From Polynucleobacter corsicus (lineage in GTDB: Bacteria; Pseudomonadota; Gammaproteobacteria; Burkholderiales; Burkholderiaceae), in the NCBI RefSeq assembly GCF_018688255.1, contig NZ_CP061314.1, positions 1,981,023 to 2,045,022 on the forward strand: a stretch of DNA of 64,000 nt. The letters run 5' to 3'. Below the pieces are notes generated by a model. The model did no database searches. It had not been told where the DNA came from and saw only the letters and a list, made by a program, of their open reading frames with translations. Of this stretch, positions 18,310 to 26,557 are shown one piece after another; the first letter of the stretch is position 1, and every line of letters begins with the position of its first letter. The translations under genes and the position numbers were made by a program.

Positions 18310-18530
18310 TTGGCTCAAGACACGTAATTAAGATAATTCCAAAAGGAACATATTCAGCAAAGTTACCCTGAGCTCGAATAGCTCTTTCTAGATCATCATT
18401 GCCACCGCTTCCTATGCCGAACTTATTCTTTCGTCTCAATCCAATGACGGCAAAAGAGGCTTTATAAAGATGATGGTTAAGGCGGCAGCAATAATAGAGG
18501 CGATCAACAGTATTTACAGCTTCCGAGAAG
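18310..18530 (-). pseudogene. MAPEG-family pseudogene, frameshifted and truncated
   Basis: On the minus strand a frame gives ASFAVIGLRRKNKFGIG, then SGGNDDLERAIRAQG, then NFAEYVPFGIILITCLE, which is the MAPEG core (RRK...G.G...L..A.R...N..EY.P). The preceding membrane helix (LLIASIIAAALTIIFIK) is in a different frame, so there is a frameshift near 18470. The frame stops soon after, about half the usual 130 residues. There is no start codon in a suitable place. Confidence 0.72.
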
Positions 18531-18554
18531 TTTTTAGATATTAATCGGGTATAA

Positions 18555-18580
18555 AAACAGCCGCCAAAAGGCGACTGTTT
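18555..18580. terminator. Hairpin in the tRNA-terminator position
   Basis: AAACAGCCGCC / GGCGACTGTTT forms a stable stem with flanking A and T runs. It occupies the place held by the tRNA terminator in the other units, just beyond a tRNA 3' copy, but its sequence is different. Confidence 0.65.
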
Positions 18581-18587
18581 GGTTTCT

Positions 18588-18625
18588 TGGTTGCCCGGGG
18601 CGAAATCGACTAGGGCTGAGGATGG
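18588..18625 (-). repeat. Displaced tRNA-Phe 3' end, copy 3
   Basis: TGGTTGCCCGGGGCGAAATC, a two-mismatch match to the tRNA 3' end, then GACTAGGGCTGAGGATGG, the tail shared with copies 1, 2 and 6. The patatin gene ends 14 bases further right. Confidence 0.75.
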
Positions 18626-18639
18626 TTAATCCTATCCAT

Positions 18640-19743
18640 TTAAGACCAAAACGCTTTCATCATTGCCGTATCTGTAATACCTCTATCATGACCGAACTTA
18701 AAATATGGCGCAATCCACTTAGGATCAATCAGGTTTTCTACTTTACTAATACCGGGAGGGAGTCCAACAACAATGTGTTTTGTTTTCGTTCCGCCAGCCT
18801 CTAAATCTTTGATTTCCTGATTAAGGGTATTAGGTAGAGAAGAAATTCGTAAACCTTGTTTTTGCTCATTAATAGAGCCATCTCCAAGCGAGATAACAAC
18901 AGCACGTTTCACACCAGCAATTACATCGCTATGAGTGCTACTTTGATAAATGCCACCATCCATACATAAACGCTCCTTCAAAAATGTTGGCCCCAACTGA
19001 CCGGGCACCGAAGAGCTCGCGGCGCAAGCAACATCTATGGGGAGATTGTTTTGCCGAGAAACTACTAAGCGCTCTCCCGTAAAGCAATCAATTGCCGTAG
19101 TAAATACACCATCAGAAGGCCAGGTAGTAGTGGTTAACAACCTTTTGGCAACCTTGTAATAATTAGCCGCTCCATCAGGATTCAAAGAAGCCATAGCCGC
19201 CTTCCCAATACGTTGAATCGTGGCAGGAGCCGCATCGTGAGAAGTGAGTTGCGCATGTTGCGCCCTCAATTGAGAGACATTGAATTGAACTGCCGGCATC
19301 ATCTGCGCCAGAATTTTTGGAAATTCCGCAAATAAATCAATCTCGCTCTCAAGTCGCCATAAGTGTCCTGCTTTGAGCATCGCGGCACAAAAAGAACCGG
19401 CCGATGTGCCGACCATCACATCGGCAATGCTCAGATCAACGCCATTCTTTTTAAGTGAGGTAAGGTACCCAGCATACCAAGCAATCAATGGGAAGCCGCC
19501 GCCGCCTAGAGCTAAACCTCGCTCCTTGCCCTGAGCAAATGGGTTCTTAAATGGGATAGGATGAACCAAGCCATCATTCCAGCCTGCTGTTGACTGAATA
19601 TCATCCTTGGCAACCAAGGCCTCTACTTCGGCAATAGTCTTTTTAGATGGACTTGGGCTTTGAGCAAAAGTTTGCGCACTAGAAGCAAGAGCAACACCAA
19701 CAGCAGAGGTTTTTAAGAAATTACGGCGGGAAGATTGAGTCAT
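18640..19743 (-). CDS. Patatin-like phospholipase (Tat signal)
   Basis: A 367-residue patatin-like acyl hydrolase. It begins SSRRNFLKTSAVGVALASS, a twin-arginine-type signal. The oxyanion-hole glycines are in ALGGGGF (79-84), the nucleophile elbow is GTSAG (S114), and the catalytic Asp is in MDGG (D262), so the Ser-Asp dyad is complete. It cleaves acyl esters, probably in the periplasm. GGAGC precedes the start. A fossil of the same gene's 3' end lies at 14105-14194, also beside a tRNA 3' copy, so this gene type has entered the array at least twice. Confidence 0.88.
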   Translation of the reverse strand: MTQSSRRNFLKTSAVGVALASSAQTFAQSPSPSKKTIAEVEALVAKDDIQSTAGWNDGLVHPIPFKNPFAQGKERGLALGGGGFPLIAWYAGYLTSLKKNGVDLSIADVMVGTSAGSFCAAMLKAGHLWRLESEIDLFAEFPKILAQMMPAVQFNVSQLRAQHAQLTSHDAAPATIQRIGKAAMASLNPDGAANYYKVAKRLLTTTTWPSDGVFTTAIDCFTGERLVVSRQNNLPIDVACAASSSVPGQLGPTFLKERLCMDGGIYQSSTHSDVIAGVKRAVVISLGDGSINEQKQGLRISSLPNTLNQEIKDLEAGGTKTKHIVVGLPPGISKVENLIDPKWIAPYFKFGHDRGITDTAMMKAFWS

Positions 19744-19814
19744 ACTAGCTCCATTGATAGATAACTAATTTATAGCAGATCCCCAAACATCAAAACCACT
19801 CGGAGGTGATTTTG

Positions 19815-19862
19815 GTATTTCTTAATGGTCCACGGCGAAATCGACCAGGAGCCTTGGATTGG
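19815..19862 (-). repeat. Displaced tRNA-Phe 3' end, copy 4 (highly decayed)
   Basis: ATTTCTTAATGGTCCACGGC then GAAATCGACCAGGAGCC is recognisable only by alignment with the other copies. The SRPBCC gene stop lies 7 bases further right, the same arrangement as at copies 2 and 3. Confidence 0.55.
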
Positions 19863-19868
19863 TTTACG

Positions 19869-20435
19869 TTATTTACAGGCTATTGCCATAGATGCTCTAC
19901 TTTCTCTGGCCTTTTGAGCCATGAATTCAAAACGCTCCCTAAGGTTGTTTTTCATAAAGTACTCAATGATGCTCGAGGGAATAAGGGTATGAGGCTCAAC
20001 TAAAGCCTCATACCTAAAGATAGTTGAATCTTTGTCTGGGAGAAGTTTCCAGCTACCTTTGTAGTACTTGGTATCGCCGCTAATTTGCTCAAAAGCCACC
20101 AAACGATTTGGTACCTCGGTGTATTCAATAGTAGATTTGAGCTCAATTAGAAAAAATAGAATTTGTTCTTCGATGACTCTATACACCCTCACCTTATTAC
20201 CAAACCTAGAGATCACTTTTGATTCCAGTATTCCGGGTATATTTTTTGCGCCCTCATAAGCAGTAATGAAAGCAAAAGCGCTACAGATATTTATTGGCAC
20301 AGTGTAGGAAGCATCTATCTGAATGCGGCCATCAATTGCCCTAGTGCTCACGTGAACATCATAGGGATTTGAGTTTTCTTGTGCGTAGACCTGGGAAAGG
20401 AGCAAAACTAGGGCTACAGGAAAAATCCATTTCAT
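19869..20435 (-). CDS. Exported SRPBCC-fold protein (paralogue)
   Basis: A 188-residue protein with a signal peptide ending VYAQ and an SRPBCC-like mature domain. It is a paralogue of the gene at 10087-10653: both share ISGDTKYYKGSW/FSGDTKYYKGSW, VPI(T/N)(L/I)C and the IEYF(I/M)KN near the C-terminus. The other copy is outside the array, so this one may have arisen by transfer or duplication into the array. A periplasmic lipid-binding role is inferred from the fold only. Confidence 0.72.
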   Translation of the reverse strand: MKWIFPVALVLLLSQVYAQENSNPYDVHVSTRAIDGRIQIDASYTVPINICSAFAFITAYEGAKNIPGILESKVISRFGNKVRVYRVIEEQILFFLIELKSTIEYTEVPNRLVAFEQISGDTKYYKGSWKLLPDKDSTIFRYEALVEPHTLIPSSIIEYFMKNNLRERFEFMAQKARESRASMAIACK

Positions 20436-20462
20436 TTATGAATTTTAAAAGTATATTGAATT

Positions 20463-20524
20463 TGTCGTTTTAAACGACATTACCAGCACAAGGATGAATA
20501 ATTGAAGTGTCCTTTTAAAGGACG
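20463..20524. repeat. Paired palindromes
   Basis: A perfect TGTCGTTTTAAACGACA (20463-20479) and a TGTCCTTTTAAAGGAC (20508-20523) are separated by 28 bases. The spacer (ACCAGCACAAGGATGAATAA) is the same as in the unit at 24.4 kb. The pair lies 28 bases upstream of the SRPBCC start codon. Confidence 0.88.
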
Positions 20525-20625
20525 GTCCATGATGGGGATATCTGAGACTAATGACCTCCTCCCAATAAATTGGACACCCTAAATTAGAAAAAATCGGCGA
20601 TATTATCCCTAAGGAGGGGTGCGCC

Positions 20626-20892
20626 ATGAAGAGGTCAAAGTTCACAGAAGAGCAGATTAGTTTTGCATTGCATCAAGTCGATACCGGTACTTCGGTTGAT
20701 GAGGTCTGTCGTAAGATCGGTATCGGCCAAGCTACTTTCTACAACTGGAAGAAAAAATATAGTGGCCTGGGTATTTCTGAGCTCAGACGCTTAAAGCAAC
20801 TCGAAGAAGAGAACCGCAAGCTCAAGCAGTTGGTGGCTGATCTGAGTCTGGATAAAGCCATGCTGCAGGATGTTCTGCGAAAAAAGCTTTAA
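20626..20892 (+). CDS. IS3-family transposase OrfA
   Basis: An 88-residue helix-turn-helix protein (KRSKFTEEQISFALHQVDTG ... GIGQATFYNWKKKYSGLG) with a leucine-zipper tail (LEEENRKLKQLVADLSLDKA). It is the typical IS407-group OrfA that binds the inverted repeats. An AAAAAAG run at the end of the gene (near 20880) is a plausible -1 slippage site for making the OrfAB transposase. Confidence 0.93.
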   Translation: MKRSKFTEEQISFALHQVDTGTSVDEVCRKIGIGQATFYNWKKKYSGLGISELRRLKQLEEENRKLKQLVADLSLDKAMLQDVLRKKL

Positions 20893-20942
20893 GGCCGGCG
20901 CAGCGTAAGCTGCTGGTCGGCCATCTCATTAAGCAATACCGA

Positions 20943-21749
20943 GTGAGTGTGCAGCGCGCTTGCGCAGTATGCCAGCAAGCACGCTCAACCTGGTATCACA
21001 AACCCAAAGGCAAGCCATTCGATGTTCCTCTGAAGGCAAGGTTGCAAGAGATTGCCCGAACCCGTATTCGATATGGATTTAGGCGGATGTACATTCTAAT
21101 TCGTAGGGATGGTTGGGTGGTCAATCACAAGCGGCTGTATCGCCTATATCGTGAAGAAGGCTTGAACCTTCGGTGCAAGCGGCCTAGGCGTCGCAAGGCA
21201 GCAGCCAGTCGTATGGAGAGGCCCATTCTGACAGGTCCTAATCAAGCATGGAGTATGGACTTCGTATCGGACGCCTTATTTAACGGCAATAAGTTTCGAG
21301 CCTTAACTTTGATAGATAACCACACCCGTGAGTGCTTGGCGATCTATCCCGCGCAAAATATTCGAGGTGATGATGTCGCATATTTACTAGGGCATATTGT
21401 TTTGCAAAGAGGTAAACCTTTGTGGATTCAAGCAGACAATGGGCCGGAATTTATTTCCATTGCACTCGATCGCTGGGCTTATGACAACCAAGTCATCTTA
21501 GATTTTTCAAGGCCAGGAAAACCCACTGACAATGCCTTTATTGAATCCTTCAACGGTAGCTTACGAGACGAATGCCTGAACGTTCATTGGTTTATGTCGC
21601 TGGAAGACGCACAGGAAAAGCTTGAAAACTGGAGACAGGATTACAATTGTTTTAGACCGCATTCATCACTAGGGGATCTCCCGCCAGCGATGTTTGCAAA
21701 GTCCTTTTGTAGTTCAACCACATCGCCTGATTTTCTAGCTCAGAGCTGA
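20943..21749 (+). CDS. IS3-family transposase OrfB (DDE integrase)
   Basis: The catalytic part of the transposase. The frame is open back into the end of orfA, so translation probably comes by -1 frameshifting rather than from the GTG given. An HTH_21-type region is followed by the retroviral-type integrase core: the Asp in AWSMDFVSDAL, the Asp in IQADNGPEF and the Glu in NAFIESFNGSLRDECLN complete the DDE triad. No stop interrupts it, so the element may still be active. Confidence 0.93.
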   Translation: MSVQRACAVCQQARSTWYHKPKGKPFDVPLKARLQEIARTRIRYGFRRMYILIRRDGWVVNHKRLYRLYREEGLNLRCKRPRRRKAAASRMERPILTGPNQAWSMDFVSDALFNGNKFRALTLIDNHTRECLAIYPAQNIRGDDVAYLLGHIVLQRGKPLWIQADNGPEFISIALDRWAYDNQVILDFSRPGKPTDNAFIESFNGSLRDECLNVHWFMSLEDAQEKLENWRQDYNCFRPHSSLGDLPPAMFAKSFCSSTTSPDFLAQS

Positions 21750-21796
21750 CCGATTTGAGGGTGGAGGTCACTAAGGGGTCCAACCCAAAAGAAAAT

Positions 21797-21813
21797 AGCC
21801 CAACAAGTGGGCT
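21797..21813 (-). terminator. Copy of the tRNA-Phe terminator
   Basis: AGCCCAACAAGTGGGCT hairpin with a following T-run on the minus strand, identical to the one below the intact tRNA at 31531-31547. It lies 23 bases from tRNA 3' copy 5. Confidence 0.8.
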
Positions 21814-21836
21814 ATAGGTGTACGACCCGTGGTTCT

Positions 21837-22089
21837 TGGTGGCCCGGGGCGGAATCGAACCACCGACACAAGGATTTTCAAATATCCTCCGATAGACCGC
21901 TTTCGCTTTAATTTCAAAGGCTTGAGTGACCAGTCTCGACTTGTCTAAAAATTGTGCGTCCTTGTGCCGGTCAAATTTGGCAATGAAATCAGAATCTTGC
22001 GAGGGACTATTTTTCCGTGTGTACAGATTGTGTCGCCATACCCTACCAGTCAATCACCATAGTGTCTATGAATGTCGTTTTAAACGACA
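21837..22089 (-). repeat. 253-bp duplicated block with tRNA 3' half (copy 5)
   Basis: The block begins with 45 bases identical to the tRNA-Phe 3' half from the anticodon loop to CCA (21837-21881). It continues through about 190 bases of unique sequence and ends in the palindrome TGTCGTTTTAAACGACA. The whole block recurs at 26773-27025 with only a few differences. A minus-strand frame begins MTGRVWRHNLYTRKNSPS and runs into the tRNA part. It looks like the start of a degraded integrase (NLYTRKNSP), but is too short to be sure. Confidence 0.85.
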
Positions 22090-22107
22090 TAGAATCCCAA
22101 TCTCTCC

Positions 22108-22155
22108 AATTGAGATTCATTCTCAATTATATGCTAAGATGAGAACAATTCTCAT
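22108..22155 (+). promoter_or_regulatory. Two Fur-box-like operators
   Basis: TTGAGATTCATTCTCAA (22110-22126) and ATGAGAACAATTCTCAT (22139-22155) are palindromes of the Fur type (AATGAGAATnATTCTCATT-like), spaced about 29 bases centre to centre and 20-50 bases upstream of the porin start. They probably overlap the promoter, so the porin and the following gene are likely repressed by Fur with iron. Inference from motif only. Confidence 0.72.
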
Positions 22156-22176
22156 TAAGCATATTTGGCATTTAAG

Positions 22177-23616
22177 ATGTTTTTCTCATTTAGCACCAAC
22201 CACACAGCCTTTTTCAGCCTAGTTAGCTCCCTTTGCTTGGTTGGGCTATCTTTGCCTGTCTATGCCGAGTCCCCCGTAAGCGATACCCCAATCGTTTTAG
22301 CTGAGTCACCCGTCAGTAGCGCTCCCACCATCGACAGTCCAGTCGCTCTCGAAAGTGCATCAGAGCAATGGAGTGTTCATGGGCAAGCAACCTACATCAA
22401 TCAATTTAAAAATAACTTTAATTCTCCCTATTACGGATCTAAGAGTCTTTTAAATAAATCTGATGGCGATATCTCTAAAAGCTATACCTTCTCAGCCACA
22501 GCATTTTTAGGAACGAGGCTATGGGAGGGTGCTGAAGCCTATATCAACCCTGAGATGTTTGAAGGCATTCCCTTTTCCGGTCTCAGCGGATTGGGTGGTT
22601 TTAGTAATGGTGAGCTACAAAAAGGAACGGCAATTCCACCAATCTATTACATGGCAAGAATGTTTTTACGCCAGACCTTTGGCTTTGGTGGCGGACAAGA
22701 GCATATCGAAGGTGTTGCTAATCAGTTAGCAGGTAATGTAGATAAACGTCGCCTTGTAGTGACATACGGAACATTCTCGGCATTAGATTTCTTTGATGCC
22801 AATGCCTATAGCCATGATCCTCGCACACAGTTTTTAAACTGGTCGCTCATGGCCAGCGGTGCTTATGACTATGCCGCCAACTCTCGTGGCTACACCTATG
22901 GCTTTGTAGGCGAGTATTACCATGATGAAGAATGGGTGATGCGCCTAGCTCGATTGGCTATGCCCAAGTCACCAAATTCATTAGCCCTAGACTATGACCT
23001 CACACAGCAGTACGGCAATACAGCCGAGATAACTCACCTTCATACGATTAATGGACAAGCTGGTAAGGCTCGAGTTCTAGTCTTTCAAAATCGCGGAATC
23101 ATGTCTACCTATAACAATGCGATGAATTTTGGCCAACAGAGCAATACCACTCCAGACATCTTAAGCACACGATATGGGTATCAAACTAAATGGGGCTACG
23201 CATTAAATGGCGAGCAAGCAATTACAGAAAATATTGGCGCCTTTGGAAGGTGGAGTTGGAATAATGGCCAAACTGAAACGCAAGCATTTACAGATATCAG
23301 CAATTCATTATCTGGCGGCCTATCCATTAAAGGTGCTGGTTGGGGAAGACCACAAGACACTATTGGAATTGGTGCGGCACTCAATGGAATCTCATCACAA
23401 CAAATTAGCTACCTACAAAAAGGTGGTGTAACGATGTTCATTGGCGATGGCAGACTCAACTATAAGAAAGAACAAATCTTTGAAACTTTCTACAGCTGGA
23501 ATGTTTATAAGAGTCTGTCGCTATCTGCCGACTATCAGCGTATCGCAAATCCTGGATACAACACAGATCGTGGGCCAGTCAATTTCTATGGATTAAGAGC
23601 CCACATTGAAATGTAA
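22177..23616 (+). CDS. OprB-like carbohydrate-selective porin
   Basis: A 479-residue outer-membrane protein. The ATG at 22177 gives a signal peptide ending VYAES; a TTG 12 bases upstream is possible. The mature part resembles OprB porins: SYTFSATAFLGTRLWEGAEAYINPEMFEG near the N-terminus and a C-terminal aromatic strand (NFYGLRAHIEM). It is preceded by two Fur-type operators, unusual for a sugar porin, so uptake of an iron-related compound is conceivable. A second beta-barrel gene follows 26 bases downstream and probably shares its transcript. Confidence 0.82.
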   Translation: MFFSFSTNHTAFFSLVSSLCLVGLSLPVYAESPVSDTPIVLAESPVSSAPTIDSPVALESASEQWSVHGQATYINQFKNNFNSPYYGSKSLLNKSDGDISKSYTFSATAFLGTRLWEGAEAYINPEMFEGIPFSGLSGLGGFSNGELQKGTAIPPIYYMARMFLRQTFGFGGGQEHIEGVANQLAGNVDKRRLVVTYGTFSALDFFDANAYSHDPRTQFLNWSLMASGAYDYAANSRGYTYGFVGEYYHDEEWVMRLARLAMPKSPNSLALDYDLTQQYGNTAEITHLHTINGQAGKARVLVFQNRGIMSTYNNAMNFGQQSNTTPDILSTRYGYQTKWGYALNGEQAITENIGAFGRWSWNNGQTETQAFTDISNSLSGGLSIKGAGWGRPQDTIGIGAALNGISSQQISYLQKGGVTMFIGDGRLNYKKEQIFETFYSWNVYKSLSLSADYQRIANPGYNTDRGPVNFYGLRAHIEM

Positions 23617-23642
23617 TCGCATTGATCCTTTATAGTGCCGAC

Positions 23643-24395
23643 ATGTCTCTTTTGCGATGTTCACTTAAGCCCCTCAAGTTAGCGCCTTATTTGCTTTGCT
23701 TGAGTAGCATTGTATTTGCGGCACCTTTTGAGATTAAGGTTCACGACGAACTCATTGCAGAATATCAAGAATCTGCTTTTGAAGTAGAAACAAACTTATT
23801 TCAAGCTCCGGCGTCCCAAGGCCTAAAGTCAAATGTCTTTCAAACTAGGCTTGAGTATAGCTATGGTATTACTGAAAAAAGTGAGATTGGTGCCAACATC
23901 TACTTGAGCAACTACAACGGCGTGAGCTATGTTAACGGTGGCAAGATAAGTCATATGTATATTCCAACTCATGATGAGGAGGGCTTATGGCACTACGGGG
24001 TGAAGAATGAGATTAATTACATCAAAGATGTAGGCGGCACAGAAACTACCTTTTATGAATTAACTCCTATCTTGGCACTTCAACTTCAAGACTGGAGATT
24101 TACCATCAACCCAAGCGTTGATGTGACATTAAATAAAAATAGCTCAGCTACATTTTCGCCGTCTGCTAAAGTGGCTTATGAGCTAACGCATGCCGTTGAT
24201 GTTGGTATGGAGTACTACGGAGATAACCTGCCTAATAAAAGTTTATACAACATCTCTCAACAGCCCCATACTGCCTATCTGGTCATGGATGCCAAACATG
24301 GCAAGTCATCGTTTAACTTTGGTATTGGTAAAGGTGTCACGGCTAATAGTGACAATTGGGTGATTAAACTCATAGCCTCACTGAGCTTTAATTAG
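23643..24395 (+). CDS. Outer-membrane beta-barrel protein, unknown
   Basis: A 250-residue exported protein with a signal peptide (to about residue 27, ending FAAPF) and alternating amphipathic strands ending WVIKLIASLSFN, the aromatic C-terminus of an outer-membrane barrel. No named family is certain; the pattern resembles small MetA/phenol-degradation-type barrels. The ATG chosen is the first with a full signal peptide. It is downstream of the Fur-box porin and likely co-regulated. Confidence 0.68.
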   Translation: MSLLRCSLKPLKLAPYLLCLSSIVFAAPFEIKVHDELIAEYQESAFEVETNLFQAPASQGLKSNVFQTRLEYSYGITEKSEIGANIYLSNYNGVSYVNGGKISHMYIPTHDEEGLWHYGVKNEINYIKDVGGTETTFYELTPILALQLQDWRFTINPSVDVTLNKNSSATFSPSAKVAYELTHAVDVGMEYYGDNLPNKSLYNISQQPHTAYLVMDAKHGKSSFNFGIGKGVTANSDNWVIKLIASLSFN

Positions 24396-24398
24396 TGA

Positions 24399-24464
24399 TA
24401 TCGTTTTAAACGACATTACCAGCACAAGGATGAATAATTGAAGCGTCCTTTTAAAGGACGCTTC
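24399..24464. repeat. Paired palindromes
   Basis: A 17-base TATCGTTTTAAACGACA (one mismatch) and a perfect 25-base palindrome centred on GCGTCCTTTTAAAGGACGC (24440-24464). The pair starts 4 bases after the outer-membrane gene stop. The spacer matches the pair at 20.46-20.52 kb. Confidence 0.88.
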
Positions 24465-24521
24465 ATGATGGGGATATCCCGCTCTAATGGCGTCTAACCC
24501 TGCCAAGACCCAAAAGAAAAT

Positions 24522-24538
24522 AGCCCAACAAGTGGGCT
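24522..24538 (-). terminator. Copy of the tRNA-Phe terminator
   Basis: AGCCCAACAAGTGGGCT hairpin followed on the minus strand by a T-run, identical to the terminator below the intact tRNA-Phe. Confidence 0.8.
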
Positions 24539-24549
24539 ATAGAGATTCT

Positions 24550-24588
24550 TGGTGGCCCGGGGCGGAATCGAACTAGGGCCGAGGATGC
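24550..24588 (-). repeat. Displaced tRNA-Phe 3' end, copy 6 (T-loop type)
   Basis: The first 24 bases are identical to the tRNA 3' end from CCA to the T-loop. The match then stops and the sequence continues AGGGCCGAGGATGCC, the tail shared with copies 1-3. This is the best-preserved example of the T-loop class. Confidence 0.88.
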
Positions 24589-24651
24589 CTGATCCAAGCT
24601 CTTTTTAATTTCGTTGTACTCAAATCGAGCTTTTGGATTTACCTTGGAATG

Positions 24652-25053
24652 TTACTGAGCCCATTGCTCACAAAGTACAGTTGGGTTTCCATAGCCCCGC
24701 CCATTTTCCATTCCAGAATTCATGCAATAGTTAAATCTTTCTAAAGCACGCCCAGTTAAGCCTGTGTTGTATACGCCCGCTCCTGACGTTCCTACTGAAG
24801 GAGGCGGCCCCCCAGAGCAAACCAATTGACCGTTTTGTGCAGAGATATTCGTACATTGGGTGGCATTTGTAAGTCTTGCCGCTACCCATTGGCCTCGCCC
24901 ATTCTGACAAGACGCTACCATAGTTGTCCCCTCCATAGCTGATGCTTGACATGAATTAGACCAATTGCCAGGAATCATTCGATATGGCTGAGCATTTGTC
25001 TGAAATGCAAGAAGTGTGAAGAAAGTAAAAACCGATACTCTAAGAAATAACAT
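24652..25053 (-). CDS. Secreted CVNH-like (cyanovirin-N homology) protein
   Basis: A 133-residue exported protein (signal peptide ending NAQP, good AAGGA site). PGNWSNSCQASAM, then VASCQNGRGQWVAARL, then NATQCTNISAQNGQLVC match the CVNH repeat pattern, with conserved cysteines and the nGxLxC ending. CVNH proteins bind carbohydrates, classically high-mannose glycans. The C-terminal region (LTGRALERFNYCMNSGMENG) adds a further cysteine pair. Its role could be glycan binding at the cell surface. Adjacent to a lipoprotein gene on the same strand. Confidence 0.72.
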   Translation of the reverse strand: MLFLRVSVFTFFTLLAFQTNAQPYRMIPGNWSNSCQASAMEGTTMVASCQNGRGQWVAARLTNATQCTNISAQNGQLVCSGGPPPSVGTSGAGVYNTGLTGRALERFNYCMNSGMENGRGYGNPTVLCEQWAQ

Positions 25054-25172
25054 GGCAGTTCCTTTTAATTATTTAAATATCCGTTGGTGATAAGAACAAA
25101 CTTAATCTCCCTCTCTTTGGAGGCTGTACTTCAGAGTGAAGTCATACTGTCTGGCAAAAAGCATGCTGGACA

Positions 25173-26420
25173 TTAACGCAAGAGAATTCCTGGTGATACT
25201 GGGATACTGCCAGGGACTTTATTAAGGCTTAGTAATTGCGAAATAATCTTCAAGACCATTGGCGAATAGCCGTTATCGTTTGCTGGAATACTATGAACAT
25301 CGTCATCAATATTTTTTACTCTTGCAAAATTTTTATTACTTGAGTCATTTTTTCTGACAATCAATAAGGCATATTGATTTTCTTGGCCGATTTTTCGAGC
25401 TTGAGTAGTTGCTGATGGAGGCAATGTAACAATGAAGGGGTTTTCTTGATTCTGGGCGGATACTACCTGTCCAAGATATTCGAAGACTGTATTGGGTGAT
25501 CGAATGGTTAAGATTAGTTCAGATTTAGAGCTCTTATTTTTAGGGGCGTTTAGACTTGCTTTGCAAAAAATGTCAGAGCTAAATTCTTCTTTAACAAAGT
25601 TGGCAAATTTGTTCTCATCAACGCAAATCTTAAATTGAGGTTGCAGTTGCATTTGGCCGTACATTCCACCATAAGCACCGGATGATCCACCATACCCGCC
25701 ATACCCACCTGGACTTTGATAAGACGATGGCATGTTAGGTTGTGAATAGTTTGCTGTTCTACCTAATGCAGGAGAACTATTTTTCTTTGGCCCCTCTTTG
25801 ACCTGATCAACAGTCAAGCCGTAACTTAGCAACTTATAAAGCTCGGCTTGGAAGGCGGGATATTCTGGTAAAAGCGGATTGTTTATATACCGAGTAGATT
25901 TACCATCAGCTTGCTTAATTTCAATTGAAGCAACTACTAGACTAAACATTACCTCTCTTGGGATGTTATCGGAAATAAAAAACTTGGCAGTTCCAATAGG
26001 GATTTGAGATAAAAATCCTTGCAGAAAAGTGGCATTATCAAGTGAGGACTGGGAAAAGTTAAAACTATTACCAAAGGATGGTGCAAGAGTCGGGCTAAGT
26101 GAGCTTATGCCAAGAGGGCCGCCCGCAAGTCCTCCAATGAAACCATTCATTGATGGACCTAATCCTGTATTAAAACTTACATTTCCAGATCCATTGATGC
26201 TGGGAATATCTAGAAAACTTAAAGGGCGCTCATTGGATGCGCGGATGATATTAATCAGGATGCTATTTAATTGGTACTGCTCCAAAATGATAGCGTAGCG
26301 TGCCGACATCTCTGTAAAGTCTGGAGTGACGGGAGTAGTGCAACCCCCAATCAATATTGTTATTGAAATTGAGCTACAAATTGCTTTGATGCCATTAATG
26401 ATGGTGGAATTCACTGACAC
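25173..26420 (-). CDS. Large lipoprotein of unknown function
   Basis: A 415-residue protein with a lipobox (LIGGC, Cys27), then an asparagine/serine-rich domain (QLNSILINIIRASNERPLSF, SFNTGLGPSMNGFIGG). The middle has a glycine/tyrosine-rich low-complexity stretch (about 235-260, GGYGGYGGSSGAYGGMYG). The start is GTG. No domain is recognised with confidence. It probably forms a unit with the downstream CVNH gene, about 120 bases away. Confidence 0.7.
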   Translation of the reverse strand: MSVNSTIINGIKAICSSISITILIGGCTTPVTPDFTEMSARYAIILEQYQLNSILINIIRASNERPLSFLDIPSINGSGNVSFNTGLGPSMNGFIGGLAGGPLGISSLSPTLAPSFGNSFNFSQSSLDNATFLQGFLSQIPIGTAKFFISDNIPREVMFSLVVASIEIKQADGKSTRYINNPLLPEYPAFQAELYKLLSYGLTVDQVKEGPKKNSSPALGRTANYSQPNMPSSYQSPGGYGGYGGSSGAYGGMYGQMQLQPQFKICVDENKFANFVKEEFSSDIFCKASLNAPKNKSSKSELILTIRSPNTVFEYLGQVVSAQNQENPFIVTLPPSATTQARKIGQENQYALLIVRKNDSSNKNFARVKNIDDDVHSIPANDNGYSPMVLKIISQLLSLNKVPGSIPVSPGILLR

Positions 26421-26557
26421 CCCAAGAATTGAACTATGTTCGAAATCTAGGTCGGTAGGTTTGGCAAGATGCCAAGTCAGCTCAGAGGTCTGTTGGAATC
26501 ATACTAACTGATTACAGTTGGTGATGGAGTATATAAAGGGTAAACACTTGAAATATT

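Larger units (their letters stand above)
20552..21770 (+). mobile_element. IS3-family insertion sequence (IS407 group)
   Basis: A complete 1219-bp element. The terminal inverted repeats start TGACCTCC(T/A)CCC at both ends, and the 4-base target duplication CTAA (20548-20551 and 21771-21774) fits the IS407 group. It contains orfA and orfB in overlapping frames. It is inserted inside an array unit: joining the flanks restores the sequence between the second palindrome and the tRNA terminator seen intact at 24.47-24.52 kb. Confidence 0.92.

Noticed and set aside
21652..22053. A 133-codon minus-strand frame across tRNA 3' copy 5 (and its twin at 26708-26989)
   Set aside because: Most of it is translated tRNA, hairpin and IS edge sequence. 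Only the first 20-60 codons might be a lost integrase start, so it is not called a gene.
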